Part shown: positions 8,795-18,614 of the stretch, piece after piece
Layout of the letters: every line of letters begins with the position of its first letter
How positions within the stretch are numbered: the first letter of the stretch is position 1
NCBI GenBank assembly: GCA_016717005.1
Contig: JADJUF010000039.1
Span: 1,240,001 to 1,304,000 of the forward strand
Length of the DNA: 64,000 nucleotides
Source of the DNA: Myxococcales bacterium
GTDB taxonomy: Bacteria > Myxococcota_A > Polyangia > Haliangiales > Haliangiaceae
Direction: 5' to 3'
Program-made: the position numbers and the translations under genes
Notes under the pieces: generated by a model
The model's input: only the letters and a program-made list of their open reading frames with translations
Database searches by the model: none
What the model was told of the DNA's origin: nothing

Positions 8795-8843
8795 GTGGCC
8801 GCATGGTCGCACAGGCGGCGTGGTCCGCGTATGATGCGCGGCC

Positions 8844-9623
8844 ATGTGCGAGCTGCTCGGGATGGAGTGCAATGTCCCGACCGACATCGTGTTCTCGTTC
8901 GCTGGCCTGGCGGCGCGCGGCGGCAAGCGCGGGCCCCACGGCGACGGCTGGGGCCTGGCGCTGTACGAGGGCAAGGCCGCGCGGGTGTTCCGCGAGCCGG
9001 CCGCGGCCGCCGACTCGCCGCTGGCCCGGTTCGTCCGCGAGCACCCGATCAAGACGCTCCTGGCGATCGCCCACGTGCGCAAGCGCACCCGCGGGCCGGT
9101 CAGCCTGGTCAACACGCACCCGTTCATCCGCGAGCTGTGGGGCCGGCAGTTCGTGTTCGCGCACAACGGCACGGTCGGCAAGGTGCGCCGCCAGCAGCTC
9201 GGCCGGTTCCAGCCCATCGGCACCACCGACAGCGAGTACGCGTTCTGCGCGCTCCTGGGCGCGGTCGCCGCCGACTTCGACGGCTACCCGCGCGCGCCCA
9301 ACCAGCTCGCCGAGGCCATCGCCGCCCACGGCGCCCGCATCGGCGACGGCGGCTCGTTCAACTTCCTGCTCGGCGACGGCCACCAGCTGATCGCCCGCTG
9401 CTCGACCAAGCTGCACCACATCATCCGGGCCGCGCCGTTCGCCAAGGCGACCCTGTCCGACGAGGATCTCAGCATCGACTTCGCGGCGGTCACGACCCCG
9501 CGCGACCGGGTCGCGGTGGTCGCGACCCAGCCGCTGACCAGCGACGAGCGCTGGATCGCCGCGGCTCCGGGCACGACGTGGGTGTTCCGGCGCGGGCGAC
9601 TGGCGCAGACCTTCGCGGGCTGA
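8844..9623 (+). CDS. Class II glutamine amidotransferase (YafJ-like)
   Basis: A 259-residue protein starting MCELLGME, so cysteine 2 becomes the N-terminal nucleophile after methionine removal, as in all Ntn-type glutamine amidotransferases. Supporting motifs are GDGWGLALY, HVRKRTRG, NTHPF and FAHNGTVG, which form the glutamine pocket and oxyanion hole. There is no synthase domain, so it belongs to the stand-alone YafJ/EgtC-like group; the acceptor substrate is unknown. The start overlaps the possible upstream start of the divergent GDPD gene. Confidence 0.88.
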   Translation: MCELLGMECNVPTDIVFSFAGLAARGGKRGPHGDGWGLALYEGKAARVFREPAAAADSPLARFVREHPIKTLLAIAHVRKRTRGPVSLVNTHPFIRELWGRQFVFAHNGTVGKVRRQQLGRFQPIGTTDSEYAFCALLGAVAADFDGYPRAPNQLAEAIAAHGARIGDGGSFNFLLGDGHQLIARCSTKLHHIIRAAPFAKATLSDEDLSIDFAAVTTPRDRVAVVATQPLTSDERWIAAAPGTTWVFRRGRLAQTFAG

Positions 9624-9655
9624 CACGATCGAGCGGCCCGGAGGAACCCATCGCC

Positions 9656-10612
9656 ATGGCCGTCGTCACACCCCGCATGCGCTCCCTGCCCTCGCTGCTC
9701 GTCGCCCTCGCGCTCGGCGCCGCCCCCGCCACCGCCGACGTCACGATCGTCAAGGGCGGCCCCGGCGGCGATCCGCGCGCGCTCGCCGACGGCGCGCTGG
9801 CTGAGGCCAGCAAGGCCATGGCGGTGTGCTGGCGGGTCCCGACCAAGGGCGCGGTGCGGGTCGCGGTCACCGTGGCCGCCGACGGCGGCGTCATCGCGCG
9901 CGCGGTCAGCAAGGGCGCCGCGGCCCAGTGCGCGGCCGGCATCCTCGCGGTCTGGACCATCCCGGGCGGCGCGTGGAAGGGCGAGGTCGAGATCGGCGCC
10001 GGCGCGGCCACGACGCCCGACCTCGCGTCCACGATCCAGCACCAGCTCCTCGCGGCGAGCGCGCCGATCAAGGCGTGCCAGGCGCGCGCCCCCGGCAAGG
10101 CCGGCGCGGCCGCGATCAAGATGCGGATCGCCCCCGACGGCGCGATCGGCGACGTCGCGGTCACGTCGAAGCTGGGCGACGCGCTCGACGCCTGCGTGGC
10201 GCGCGCGGTGGTGGCGATCAAGCTGGCCCCGACCGGCGCGGCCGGCGCCGTGAACTACCAGCTCGCGATCGCGTTCTCGGGCACCGCCACCGCGCCCACG
10301 CCGCCGCCGACCGGCGGCTCCCAGCCGCCGCCGACCGGGAGCACCAGCGGCGATCTCCCGCCCACGCAGGTCCAGGCCGGGCTGGTGCCGGTGCACAAGC
10401 GCATCGTGACCTGCGTCGGCACCACCAGCGTCGCCGGCAAGCGCGCCGAGGTCCGCTTCACGATCCGAGCGGACGGCACCGTGAAGAACATCGTGCTCAA
10501 GGACGCGAGCGGCGTCGCCAAGCTCGACGGGTGCGTCAAGGAGGCGCTGAGCAAGGCGGCGTTCGCGAAGGCCGCCGGCGAGACCAAGGTCCAGGTGCCG
10601 ATGTCGTGGTAG
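9656..10612 (+). CDS. Secreted protein with three TonB-C/AgmX-like repeats
   Basis: A 318-residue protein starting at ATG 9656, preceded by a GGAGGA-type ribosome site at about 9640. A signal peptide (LLVALALGAAPATA) has no lipobox, so the product is probably periplasmic. Three related domains follow (about 40-115, 125-205, 245-318), each with a cysteine near the start, a strand of the form VRVAVTVAADGGV or AEVRFTIRADGTV, a second cysteine (CAAGIL, DACVARA, DGCVKEAL) and a short final strand. A PT-rich linker (PTPPPTGGSQPPPTG) separates the second and third. The two-cysteine pattern matches the single-domain lipoprotein at 376-876. Likely a protein-interaction scaffold; partner unknown. Confidence 0.75.
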   Translation: MAVVTPRMRSLPSLLVALALGAAPATADVTIVKGGPGGDPRALADGALAEASKAMAVCWRVPTKGAVRVAVTVAADGGVIARAVSKGAAAQCAAGILAVWTIPGGAWKGEVEIGAGAATTPDLASTIQHQLLAASAPIKACQARAPGKAGAAAIKMRIAPDGAIGDVAVTSKLGDALDACVARAVVAIKLAPTGAAGAVNYQLAIAFSGTATAPTPPPTGGSQPPPTGSTSGDLPPTQVQAGLVPVHKRIVTCVGTTSVAGKRAEVRFTIRADGTVKNIVLKDASGVAKLDGCVKEALSKAAFAKAAGETKVQVPMSW

Positions 10613-10725
10613 CGCCTACCGTGGCGACGGCGCCACGGTGCACAAGCGCGGTCCACAGTGGCCACAGGTTCTCGGCTACTTCGCCCGTGGAAGCGCCGGC
10701 ACGGGTGATGCAGAATGAGTCGTAT

Positions 10726-11118
10726 ATGCGCACCCGATCTATCCTCGCTCGCCTGATCCTCGCAGGCGCCGTCGCCACCTCCGTCGGCGCCTGCCGTCTC
10801 CACGGCTCCGCCTGGGTCTCGACGCCGGGGGTGATCATCGTCGACGAGACGCCGCCCCCACCACGCCACGAGGTGATCGTGGTGCGCTCGGGCTACGTGT
10901 GGGTGGGCGGTCACTGGGAGCGCAGCGGCAGCCAGTGGGTGTGGCGAGATGGCTACCATGAGCGCACGCGCGCAGATCACGACTGGAAGCCGGGGCGCTG
11001 GGAGCGACGCGGCAAGGGCCACGCGTGGGTCGCTGGTTCGTGGCAGGCGCGCGGCCAGGCCCGCGGTCATGACCACGACAAGCCCAAGGGTCGTGACCGC
11101 GTGCAAGATCATCGCTGA
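10726..11118 (+). CDS. YXWXGXW-repeat lipoprotein
   Basis: A 130-residue protein from ATG 10726 (MRTRSILARL); an ATG at 10708 is possible but precedes a less typical signal. The signal peptide ends in GACR, giving a lipobox. The mature part has YVWVGGHWERSG, WVWRDGYHERT, HDWKPGRWERRG and HAWVAGSWQARG: four copies of the short Y/W-x-W-x-G-x-W motif of small envelope proteins (YXWGXW or BcpO-like family), function unknown. The tail is rich in His, Asp and Lys (GHDHDKPKGRDR), possibly metal binding. Confidence 0.75.
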   Translation: MRTRSILARLILAGAVATSVGACRLHGSAWVSTPGVIIVDETPPPPRHEVIVVRSGYVWVGGHWERSGSQWVWRDGYHERTRADHDWKPGRWERRGKGHAWVAGSWQARGQARGHDHDKPKGRDRVQDHR

Positions 11119-11290
11119 CGCGCAATCCGTTCGCGACGCCGGCCGCCACTGCGGTCGCGTCGCGCTGGCGCACGCAGGTTGCGGATCGCAACGTCGGCGC
11201 GCGCTCGCGACCGAGCGCGTCGTCGCGATGCCGGGCACTTGGTCGACCGTCGACGTGGCACGTGCCTTGTAGCGACCTCGCGACATCGCC

Positions 11291-12664
11291 ATGTCGCTCG
11301 CCCGCGCGTCGATCGTCGTCGTCCTCGCCACCACCGCCGGGATCGCCGCGGCGGCGCCGCTGCAGCAGCCCAACGGCGCGATGATCCCATCGCAGCCGGG
11401 CTGCGCCAACAACCAGCCGACCGGGCTCGCGGCCGAGCTGGCGTGCGAGTGCGCCAGCGGCCCGGGCTGCAACATCGGCCCGGCGTGCCCACCGCCGGGT
11501 CCGTGCGTGATCCCGACCGGCACGTGCGAGACCACGCTCTACCACGCGGTCAACGACAACACCTGCATCCCGTCCCAGCGCACCGGCCTCGATCCGTGGC
11601 AGGACGGCGCGCTCACGCCCGAGACCTTCACGCCGACGTGCGCGCTGACCTTCAAGGTGGTCAGCCGCGGCACCGCGCGGTTCCAGAACACCTTCGGCTG
11701 GTACAACGTGACCGGCGGCGCGCCCGCGCCGACCGACCTGTTCCCGATGATCGCGTGCGGCGCCGCCGAGGGCACCGAGGTCGTGCTCGACGTGCGCAGC
11801 GACCCGCGCTGGACCGGCGGCGAGATCGGGTTCTTCCTGGCCACGCCCGAGCAGCACGGCGCCAGCGGTCAGTGCGCCGGCGGCGACTGCTGCGCCCGGG
11901 TCGATCGCCTGCCCGCCGCGGGCTACGCGTACTACTCGCAGCGCGCGCTCAACCCCGATCAGGCCGGCGCCCAGTCGATCATCCACCTGATCGTCTACGA
12001 CTCCGCGATCACCGCGCGCAAGTTCTACTTCGCGTGGGAGGACACGTTCGACGCCGCCAACAACGACTTCACCGACCTGGTCACCAGCGTCAGCGGCGTC
12101 GAGTGCAGCGGCGGCGGCACGGCGTGCGACACCGGCGAGCCCGGCATGTGCCAGTACGGCGTCGCGCAGTGCGTCGGCGCTGCGATCGAGTGCGTGCGCT
12201 CGTTCGCCCCCGCGCCCGAGCGCTGCGACGGCGCCGACAACGACTGCAACGGCATCATCGACGACGTGCCCGGCTGCGAGAACCTGCAGGGCGACTGCGC
12301 CGCCGTGACCTGCGACGCCGGCTACATCTGCCACCAGGGCCAGTGCGTCGACGCGTGCCAGGGCGTCACCTGCGGCGCCGGGCTGGCGTGCTTGTCGGGC
12401 GTGTGCCTGCCGGGCTGCAACACCTGCAACGGCGTCGTCTGCGGCGGCGGCCGCACGTGCGACCTGGCCAGCGGCGCGTGCGTCGGTGGCGCCGGCCCCG
12501 GCGACGTCGACGCCGGCGTCAGCCCCGGCGGCCCCGACGGCGGCGACGACGGCGACTTCCCGGTCGAGAGCGCCGGCTGCTGCCAGACCGGCGGGCGCGG
12601 CGACGGCGCCGCGGCGCTGGGCCTGCTCGCGCTCGCGCTGCTGGGGCGCCGCCGTCGACGTTGA
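11291..12664 (+). CDS. DUF4114-like surface protein with MYXO-CTERM-like tail
   Basis: A 457-residue exported protein. The signal peptide (IVVVLATTAGIAAAAP) is followed by a cysteine-rich N-terminal part. A DUF4114-like domain (about 110-270) ends in FAWEDTFDAANNDFTD, the acidic, probably calcium-binding loop of that family. Next comes the CDGADNDCNG metal-binding motif known from MopE-like copper proteins and common in myxobacterial surface proteins, then repeated CxxxxxC blocks. The C-terminus has CCQTGG, a hydrophobic stretch (ALGLLALALL) and five arginines: a MYXO-CTERM-type sorting signal, so the product is probably anchored at the cell surface after processing. The 172 bp upstream should contain the promoter. 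Confidence 0.85.
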   Translation: MSLARASIVVVLATTAGIAAAAPLQQPNGAMIPSQPGCANNQPTGLAAELACECASGPGCNIGPACPPPGPCVIPTGTCETTLYHAVNDNTCIPSQRTGLDPWQDGALTPETFTPTCALTFKVVSRGTARFQNTFGWYNVTGGAPAPTDLFPMIACGAAEGTEVVLDVRSDPRWTGGEIGFFLATPEQHGASGQCAGGDCCARVDRLPAAGYAYYSQRALNPDQAGAQSIIHLIVYDSAITARKFYFAWEDTFDAANNDFTDLVTSVSGVECSGGGTACDTGEPGMCQYGVAQCVGAAIECVRSFAPAPERCDGADNDCNGIIDDVPGCENLQGDCAAVTCDAGYICHQGQCVDACQGVTCGAGLACLSGVCLPGCNTCNGVVCGGGRTCDLASGACVGGAGPGDVDAGVSPGGPDGGDDGDFPVESAGCCQTGGRGDGAAALGLLALALLGRRRRR

Positions 12665-12848
12665 CGCGCGCATTGGGTCGTGCGGCGCCGCCGGTCCGCC
12701 GCCGGTCCGACGCCGATCGTCCATGGGCGTCGCTCCACCTCCACGGGTCCCCGGCCCGGAGCCCCGGGTCGTTGGCGCCGTGCGCTTCCGCGCGCGCGTG
12801 CTGGACCGCGACGTCGTCGACGGATCGCGCGCACCTCGGGTCGGCGCG

Positions 12849-13901
12849 CTAGCGGGTCGCGGCCCGCGGCACGATCAGGTTCAGGCACCGCGGCAGCACG
12901 TCGATCAGGTAGCGGCGCCCGCTCGGGATCTCCTCGCCGTCGATCTGGGCCCCGGGGTACCCGGCCTGGCCCGGCTGGGTGACCGTCAGCGCGAACCGGC
13001 GCCCGGCGATCGGCTCGGAGTGCTCGATGCCGAGATCGCGCAGCGTGTCGCCGTCGACCGGCAGGTGCCGCAGCGACGCGAACAGCTTCGACGTGAGGTC
13101 GCGGCGGCCGTAGATCGGGATCAGCTCGAACACGCCGTCGTCGGCGCGGGTGTCGGGGTCGAGCACCCACTCGCCTCCGAACACCGCCGTGTTCTTGATG
13201 ATCACGTCGAGCAGCGAATCGAAGCTGTGGTGGTGCCCGTCGATCTCGACCGCGAGATCGAACTTCACGTCGCTGACGTAGCTCTCGGCGAACTTGCGCA
13301 TCACCGCGCCGGCGTAGACCAGCATGTCGCGGTAGAAGAAGCGCGCGAGCGGGATCTTGCCGACCAGCTCGCGATCGCGGTTGCGCGCGACCAGCGCGTC
13401 GGCGCCGAACCCGACCGACGCCGAGTCGAAGAACAGATCGCGGTGGATCACCCGGGCCTCGCCGGCGATCACCTCGATCCGCCCGGCGTCGATCGCCGTG
13501 ACCCGCCCGGCCGCGATCACGCCGACGTTGTCGGCCAGCGCGCCGGCGCCGGCGGCCAGGCCGAACGACTTGCCCTGATCGTTGGCGGTGCCGGTCGGCA
13601 GCATGCCCATCGCGACGTGCGCGGCGTGGCCCGACCGCAGCACGCCCTTGGCGACCTCGGCGAAGGTGCCGTCGCCGCCCATCGCGATCACCACCCGCGC
13701 GCCGTCGTCGTCGATCGCCCGGCGCACGACGTCGACCGTGCCGCCGGCCGGCGCGGTCGGGATGAACCGGTGCGGCACGCCGGCGTCGGTCAAGAGCTGC
13801 TCGGCGGTGCGGATCGCGTCCGCGGCCTTGCCGCTCTGCGCGGTCGGGTTGGCGAACAGCACCACCGGCGCGTCGCCGCGCCAGGCATCGACAGTAGCCA
13901 T
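12849..13901 (-). CDS. Diacylglycerol kinase family lipid kinase
   Basis: A 350-residue protein starting at ATG 13901. It should phosphorylate diacylglycerol or a related lipid (or sphingoid base) with ATP at the inner membrane. Motifs of the DagK/YegS/LCB5 catalytic fold are plain: VLFANPTAQSGKA near the N-terminus, VVIAMGGDGTFAEV (GGDGT nucleotide loop), MLPTGTANDQGKSFG (usually GTANDFAR) and a C-terminal beta domain ending DGEEIPSGR. No transmembrane segment. Length is typical, slightly long. It lies 65 bp downstream of the YjbR-like gene on the same strand and could be co-transcribed. Confidence 0.88.
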   Translation of the reverse strand: MATVDAWRGDAPVVLFANPTAQSGKAADAIRTAEQLLTDAGVPHRFIPTAPAGGTVDVVRRAIDDDGARVVIAMGGDGTFAEVAKGVLRSGHAAHVAMGMLPTGTANDQGKSFGLAAGAGALADNVGVIAAGRVTAIDAGRIEVIAGEARVIHRDLFFDSASVGFGADALVARNRDRELVGKIPLARFFYRDMLVYAGAVMRKFAESYVSDVKFDLAVEIDGHHHSFDSLLDVIIKNTAVFGGEWVLDPDTRADDGVFELIPIYGRRDLTSKLFASLRHLPVDGDTLRDLGIEHSEPIAGRRFALTVTQPGQAGYPGAQIDGEEIPSGRRYLIDVLPRCLNLIVPRAATR

Positions 13902-13966
13902 CGCCCGGCAGTGTAGCGCGCTCGGTCGGCGCCGGTCGCGCCGCCTGGCGCCGAAGGCCGGCGCGG

Positions 13967-14701
13967 TCAGCGACGCGGGGACGTGGCGCGGCCGCGCGGA
14001 CGATCCGGACGCGGCGTCGGCGCCTTGAGCGCGTACGCGGTGCCGACCAGCGACGCGACCATGTCCCAGTCGGGCGACGTGTCGAGCACGACCGCGACCC
14101 AGCCGTTGCCGCCGACGTAGGGCGGGCGGAAGAACCGCGCCGGATCGCTGTCGATCAGCGCGGCCTGGGCTCCGAGCGGAGCCGGCAGGTACACCGACAG
14201 GTGCGCGCTGCCGTGGTGGTACGTGTCGCACATCGCGAAGATCTTGCCGCCGATCCGCCAGGTCGGCTCGGCCCAGGCCACCTGCTCGGTGGCGTCGGGC
14301 AGCGCCAGACAGATCGTGCGCAGTTGGTCGATCAGCGCCAGCGTCGCCGGCGAGCGCAGCTTGGGCGGGTGGGTCGAGGCGTGCGTCGACTGCGCCTTCG
14401 CGCGCTGCGCCTTCGCGCGCTGCGCCTTCGCGCGCTGCGCCTTCGCGCGCTGCGCCTTCGCGGGCTGTGCCTTCGCGCGCTGCGCCTTCGCGCGCTGCGC
14501 CTTCGCGCGCTGCGCCTTCGCGCGCTGCGCCTTCGCGGGCTGTGCCTTCGCGGGCTGCGCCTTCGCGGGCTGCGCCTTCGCGGGCTGCGCCTTCGCGGGC
14601 GTCCGCGCCGTGGGCGTCTTCGCCGCCGTGGGCGCCTTCGGTGCGGTGGGCGCGGCCTTGGCCCGTGGCCGCGCGGGCGGAGCTGCCTTGGTCCGGGCCA
14701 T
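13967..14701 (-). CDS. MmcQ/YjbR-like protein with lysine-rich pentapeptide tail
   Basis: A 244-residue protein. The first 110 residues are low complexity: a lysine/alanine/proline leader (MARTKAAPPARPRAKAAP) followed by 14 consecutive (P/R)AKAQ pentapeptides, very basic and resembling a histone-H1-like nucleic-acid-binding tail. Residues about 120-225 form a MmcQ/YjbR domain (CLALPDATEQVAWAEPTWRIGGKIFAM, then VAVVLDTSPDWDMVASLV), a CyaY-like fold often annotated as DNA-binding. The number of AKAQ units is set by a tandem 15-bp DNA repeat and is likely to vary between strains. Confidence 0.82.
   Translation of the reverse strand: MARTKAAPPARPRAKAAPTAPKAPTAAKTPTARTPAKAQPAKAQPAKAQPAKAQPAKAQRAKAQRAKAQRAKAQRAKAQPAKAQRAKAQRAKAQRAKAQRAKAQSTHASTHPPKLRSPATLALIDQLRTICLALPDATEQVAWAEPTWRIGGKIFAMCDTYHHGSAHLSVYLPAPLGAQAALIDSDPARFFRPPYVGGNGWVAVVLDTSPDWDMVASLVGTAYALKAPTPRPDRPRGRATSPRR
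14391..14600 (-). repeat. 14-unit 15-bp tandem repeat (VNTR) in coding sequence
   Basis: The unit TGCGCCTTCGCGCGC repeats 14 times with sparse substitutions (GCG/CGC versus GGG/TGT), encoding the (P/R)AKAQ pentapeptides of the YjbR-like protein on the minus strand. The 15-bp period keeps frame, so slippage changes tail length without breaking the gene. Confidence 0.9.
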
Positions 14702-14824
14702 GCCCGACAGTAATACAGCCGGCTTCGATGCTCGCGGCCGTCGCCGGGTTTCACGATCGACCAATACCTGCGGCCACGCCGCGCCGCGGCTTTCCGACGG
14801 GCGCTGGCCGCGGTAGAACGCGCC

Positions 14825-15970
<1,146 letters not shown>

Positions 15971-16096
15971 GCGTCTCGAGCGCTTTCGGCCGGTCGCGGC
16001 CGCGGGGCGCTCGCGCGGGGCGCTGCAGTCAGGCCGCCAGGTCGGCCGCTTCCTCGGCGCGCGGCCGGCACCGCACCGCGCGGTCCACGCCGCCGC

Positions 16097-16585
16097 TCAC
16101 TGTGGGACCGCCACGCCGTGCTCGGTGAAGCACGCGCTGGCCGACGCCGCGCCCGCCACGACGACCTTGAGCTCGCCGGGTCGCAGCGTGGTCTTCGACG
16201 CCTTGAGCTCCGCCGCCCACGCCGAGACCTTGCGGGCGACCGCGGTCGCGCACGCCGGGGTCTCGCACGCACAGGCCTCGTCGAGCAGGGCCCGGTACGC
16301 GATCAGCCGCGGGTTGAGCGCGACCCGACACCCGTCGATGCGCGCCTGTGCGGCTTGCAGCGCCGGCAGGTCGGCGGGCGGGATGGTGCCGGCGCCCTTG
16401 GCCAGCGCCTCGACCTTGGCGTTGACCGCGTCCGAGCAGGTCATGTCCTTGCACGCGCAGCTCTCGTCGGCGGCGGCCTCGAGGCCCTGGACCAGCGGGC
16501 TGGGCGGACGCGGGGTGGCGTCGCTCTTGGAGCACGCGGCGGCGGTGACGAGGGTCAGGAGCAGGGTGGTCGTGGCGATGCGCAT
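16097..16585 (-). CDS. Cysteine-rich lipoprotein, function unknown
   Basis: A 162-residue protein starting at ATG 16585 (MRIATTTLLLTL); longer frames lack a signal peptide. The signal ends TAAACSK, a lipobox. The mature part contains two CxCxxxxC clusters (SCACKDMTCSDAV and ACACETPACATAV) in similar helical contexts, so it is an internal duplication with probable disulphide-linked helical hairpins. A final cysteine lies near the C-terminus (SACFTEHG). I do not recognise a named family. A transcript would read away from the membrane-protein gene at 16728. Confidence 0.65.
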   Translation of the reverse strand: MRIATTTLLLTLVTAAACSKSDATPRPPSPLVQGLEAAADESCACKDMTCSDAVNAKVEALAKGAGTIPPADLPALQAAQARIDGCRVALNPRLIAYRALLDEACACETPACATAVARKVSAWAAELKASKTTLRPGELKVVVAGAASASACFTEHGVAVPQ

Positions 16586-16727
16586 ACCTGATGGAGTCCG
16601 CGACCCGGACTTCGTGACGTCCGCGCGGTCACCTCGCGTGCGCACGCCCGCCGGCACGCCGGTCCGCCCGGTGCCGAGCCCGCCGCCGGCCCTGGCGTCG
16701 GCGGCGCCGCCGCCATACGATCGCGCC

Positions 16728-17129
16728 ATGGCCGAAGAGAAACAGTTCCTGGGGACGGGCGCGGGCCGGATGTGGACGTACCTCATCATGCTCGGGCTGC
16801 TGATCGTCGGCGCGCTGGTCGCCAACCTGGTGTTCTCGAACCCGGCCGCCGCCAAGCACGGCGTCCACACGTTCGTCGGGCTGCCGACGTGGGCGCTGGT
16901 CGCGGTGGCGTTCTTGATCGGCGCGGTCGTGTTCTGGCTCGGGCTCAAGATGGAGACCGACTGGCCCGAGGCGATCGGCGGCTTCATCATCGCCGGCTCG
17001 GTGGCCGCGACCGAGATCATCGTCGGCTGGAAGCACTTCGAGCTGGGCGGGCTGTTCGTCGTGCCGTACCTGATCCCGGTGCTGGTGTTCCTGGGCCTCC
17101 TGGTCTACGGCGTCAAGAAGAGCGTGTGA
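16728..17129 (+). CDS. Small four-helix membrane protein
   Basis: A 133-residue integral membrane protein from ATG 16728. After a short polar N-terminus (MAEEKQFLGTGAGR) there are four hydrophobic segments: about 15-37, 52-72, 82-100 and 105-128, the last ending in GVKKSV. Charged residues between helices 2 and 3 (KMETDWPEA) suggest a loop on one face. No catalytic motif or known family is apparent. Confidence 0.65.
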   Translation: MAEEKQFLGTGAGRMWTYLIMLGLLIVGALVANLVFSNPAAAKHGVHTFVGLPTWALVAVAFLIGAVVFWLGLKMETDWPEAIGGFIIAGSVAATEIIVGWKHFELGGLFVVPYLIPVLVFLGLLVYGVKKSV

Positions 17130-17141
17130 GCCCCGCGTGAG

Positions 17142-17210
17142 CGGCGGGCGCGCCGTGTGGTCGGCGTGTGCGCGACAGATGACCGGCGGGCGCGCCGTGT
17201 GGTCGGCGTG
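17142..17210 (+). repeat. 27-bp direct repeat between genes
   Basis: A 27-bp sequence at 17142-17168 (starting CGGCGGGCGCGCCGTGTGG) recurs at 17184-17210 with a 15-bp spacer (42-bp period). It lies in the 156-bp space between two plus-strand genes, upstream of a lipoprotein gene. It could be a paired regulator site or an extragenic repeat; no further copies were noticed in the window. Confidence 0.7.
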
Positions 17211-17285
17211 GGGGCGGGCGTGATCGAGGTCGCGCCGGCCCGCCGCGCGGGTGACCTGTGCCGACCGGCCGTGTAGGCTGGCCCG

Positions 17286-18608
17286 ATGCGCCGTACGTCC
17301 GTCCTGCTCGCGACCCTCGCCCTCGCCGCCGCCTGCGACGACGGCGGCTCCTCGATCACCGACGCCGGGCCGAGCGACGCGCCGTCGGCCGACGGCGACA
17401 ACCAGCCCGACGCGGCGCCGGCCCAGGTCCGGGTGGTGGTCGTCGACGAGGCCGGCCCGGTCGCGGCCGTGCCGGTGTACTTCCAGGACGCCGACGGCGC
17501 GCTCGTCGCGCTGCAGCCGACCGGCGCCGACGGCGTCGCCAGCGTCGAGATGGCCGCGGGCGGCTCGGTGACCGCGCTCCTGCCGGATCCGTTCAACTCG
17601 GCGCCGCGCCTGGCGACGATCCTCGCGGTCGCGCCCGGCGACGTGCTGCGGATCCGCGCGCCCGGCGCCCAGCTCGACGTCCTCCTCGATCTGACGATCC
17701 CGGCCGACGGCACCAACGGCCACTACGCGGTCTGGACCTCGTGCGGCAGCGCCGACGTGCTGATCGAGCCCGGCTCGACGGTGACCTTCCCGGTGTCGCT
17801 GTACGGGTGCGGCGCCACCACCGACTTCGTGGTCACCGCCGACAACGGCGACGGCGGGCCGCGCTCGACCTTCACCGCCACCGACGTCGCCGTCACCAAC
17901 GGTCAGGCGGTCACGCTGACCGGGACCTACGCCGCCGAGGTCGACGGGACGCTGACCTACAGCAACCTCGGCGCGGGCGTGTCGTTCATGGAGCTCGGGC
18001 GCGCGGTGGTGTCGAGCCGCGGCCTGCTGCGCCAGGAGTCGCTCGGCGTCGACGTGGTCGCCGGCGTCGCCGCCGGGACGCTGACGGTGCCGCCGCTGCC
18101 GGCCGGGCTGCGGCTGGTGGCCTCGGCGCGGGGCAGCGAGGGCAGCTTCAGCCAGCACGTCGTGCTCGAGGCGCCCACCGCGGGCGACTACACGCTCGAC
18201 ACCACCGGCCTGTTCCTGCCGGTCTTCACCGCGTCGGCGTCGTTCGACGACGCCACCCACGCGGTGACCTGGACCGAGGCCACCACCGGCGCCACCCCCG
18301 ACCTCACGTTCATCTCGCTCGAGATCAGCCGCTCGGCGACCAAGTCGAGCTGGACCTGGGACGTGGTCGCGCCCCACGACGCGGCCGAGGTGCAGCTGCC
18401 GGTGCTGCCCGGCGCCGCCGCCGAGTACAACGCCGCCGCCGGCGACAACACGTTCATCTTCGGCCACCTGACCGCCAAGGTCCCGGGCGGCTACGCCGCG
18501 GCCCGGCCGGTGGCGCTGGCGATCGGCAGCGCCGAGGAGCTCGCCGGCGGGCTCACCGGTCGGATCGTCATCGAGCAGCAGCTGCTGCTCTTCAAGCGGC
18601 GCCGGTAG
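17286..18608 (+). CDS. Large lipoprotein with beta-sandwich repeats
   Basis: A 440-residue protein. The signal peptide ends LAAACDDGG (lipobox), followed by an acidic, proline/alanine-rich linker (TDAGPSDAPSADGDNQPDAAP) common in myxobacterial lipoproteins. The body shows carboxypeptidase-regulatory/Ig-like strand patterns (VRVVVVDEAGPVAAVPVYFQD, GVASVEMAAGGSVTALLPD). The C-terminus is basic (LLLFKRRR). Function unknown; probably a surface-exposed binding or structural protein. Its stop is 6 bp before the tgt fusion gene, so the two are probably co-transcribed, although no functional link is evident. Confidence 0.65.
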   Translation: MRRTSVLLATLALAAACDDGGSSITDAGPSDAPSADGDNQPDAAPAQVRVVVVDEAGPVAAVPVYFQDADGALVALQPTGADGVASVEMAAGGSVTALLPDPFNSAPRLATILAVAPGDVLRIRAPGAQLDVLLDLTIPADGTNGHYAVWTSCGSADVLIEPGSTVTFPVSLYGCGATTDFVVTADNGDGGPRSTFTATDVAVTNGQAVTLTGTYAAEVDGTLTYSNLGAGVSFMELGRAVVSSRGLLRQESLGVDVVAGVAAGTLTVPPLPAGLRLVASARGSEGSFSQHVVLEAPTAGDYTLDTTGLFLPVFTASASFDDATHAVTWTEATTGATPDLTFISLEISRSATKSSWTWDVVAPHDAAEVQLPVLPGAAAEYNAAAGDNTFIFGHLTAKVPGGYAAARPVALAIGSAEELAGGLTGRIVIEQQLLLFKRRR

Positions 18609-18614
18609 CCCGCG

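Noticed and set aside
14391..14600. 15-bp repeats as a possible CRISPR array
   Set aside because: The units are contiguous with no spacers, keep a coding frame, and encode AKAQ peptides inside a gene; no cas genes are present.
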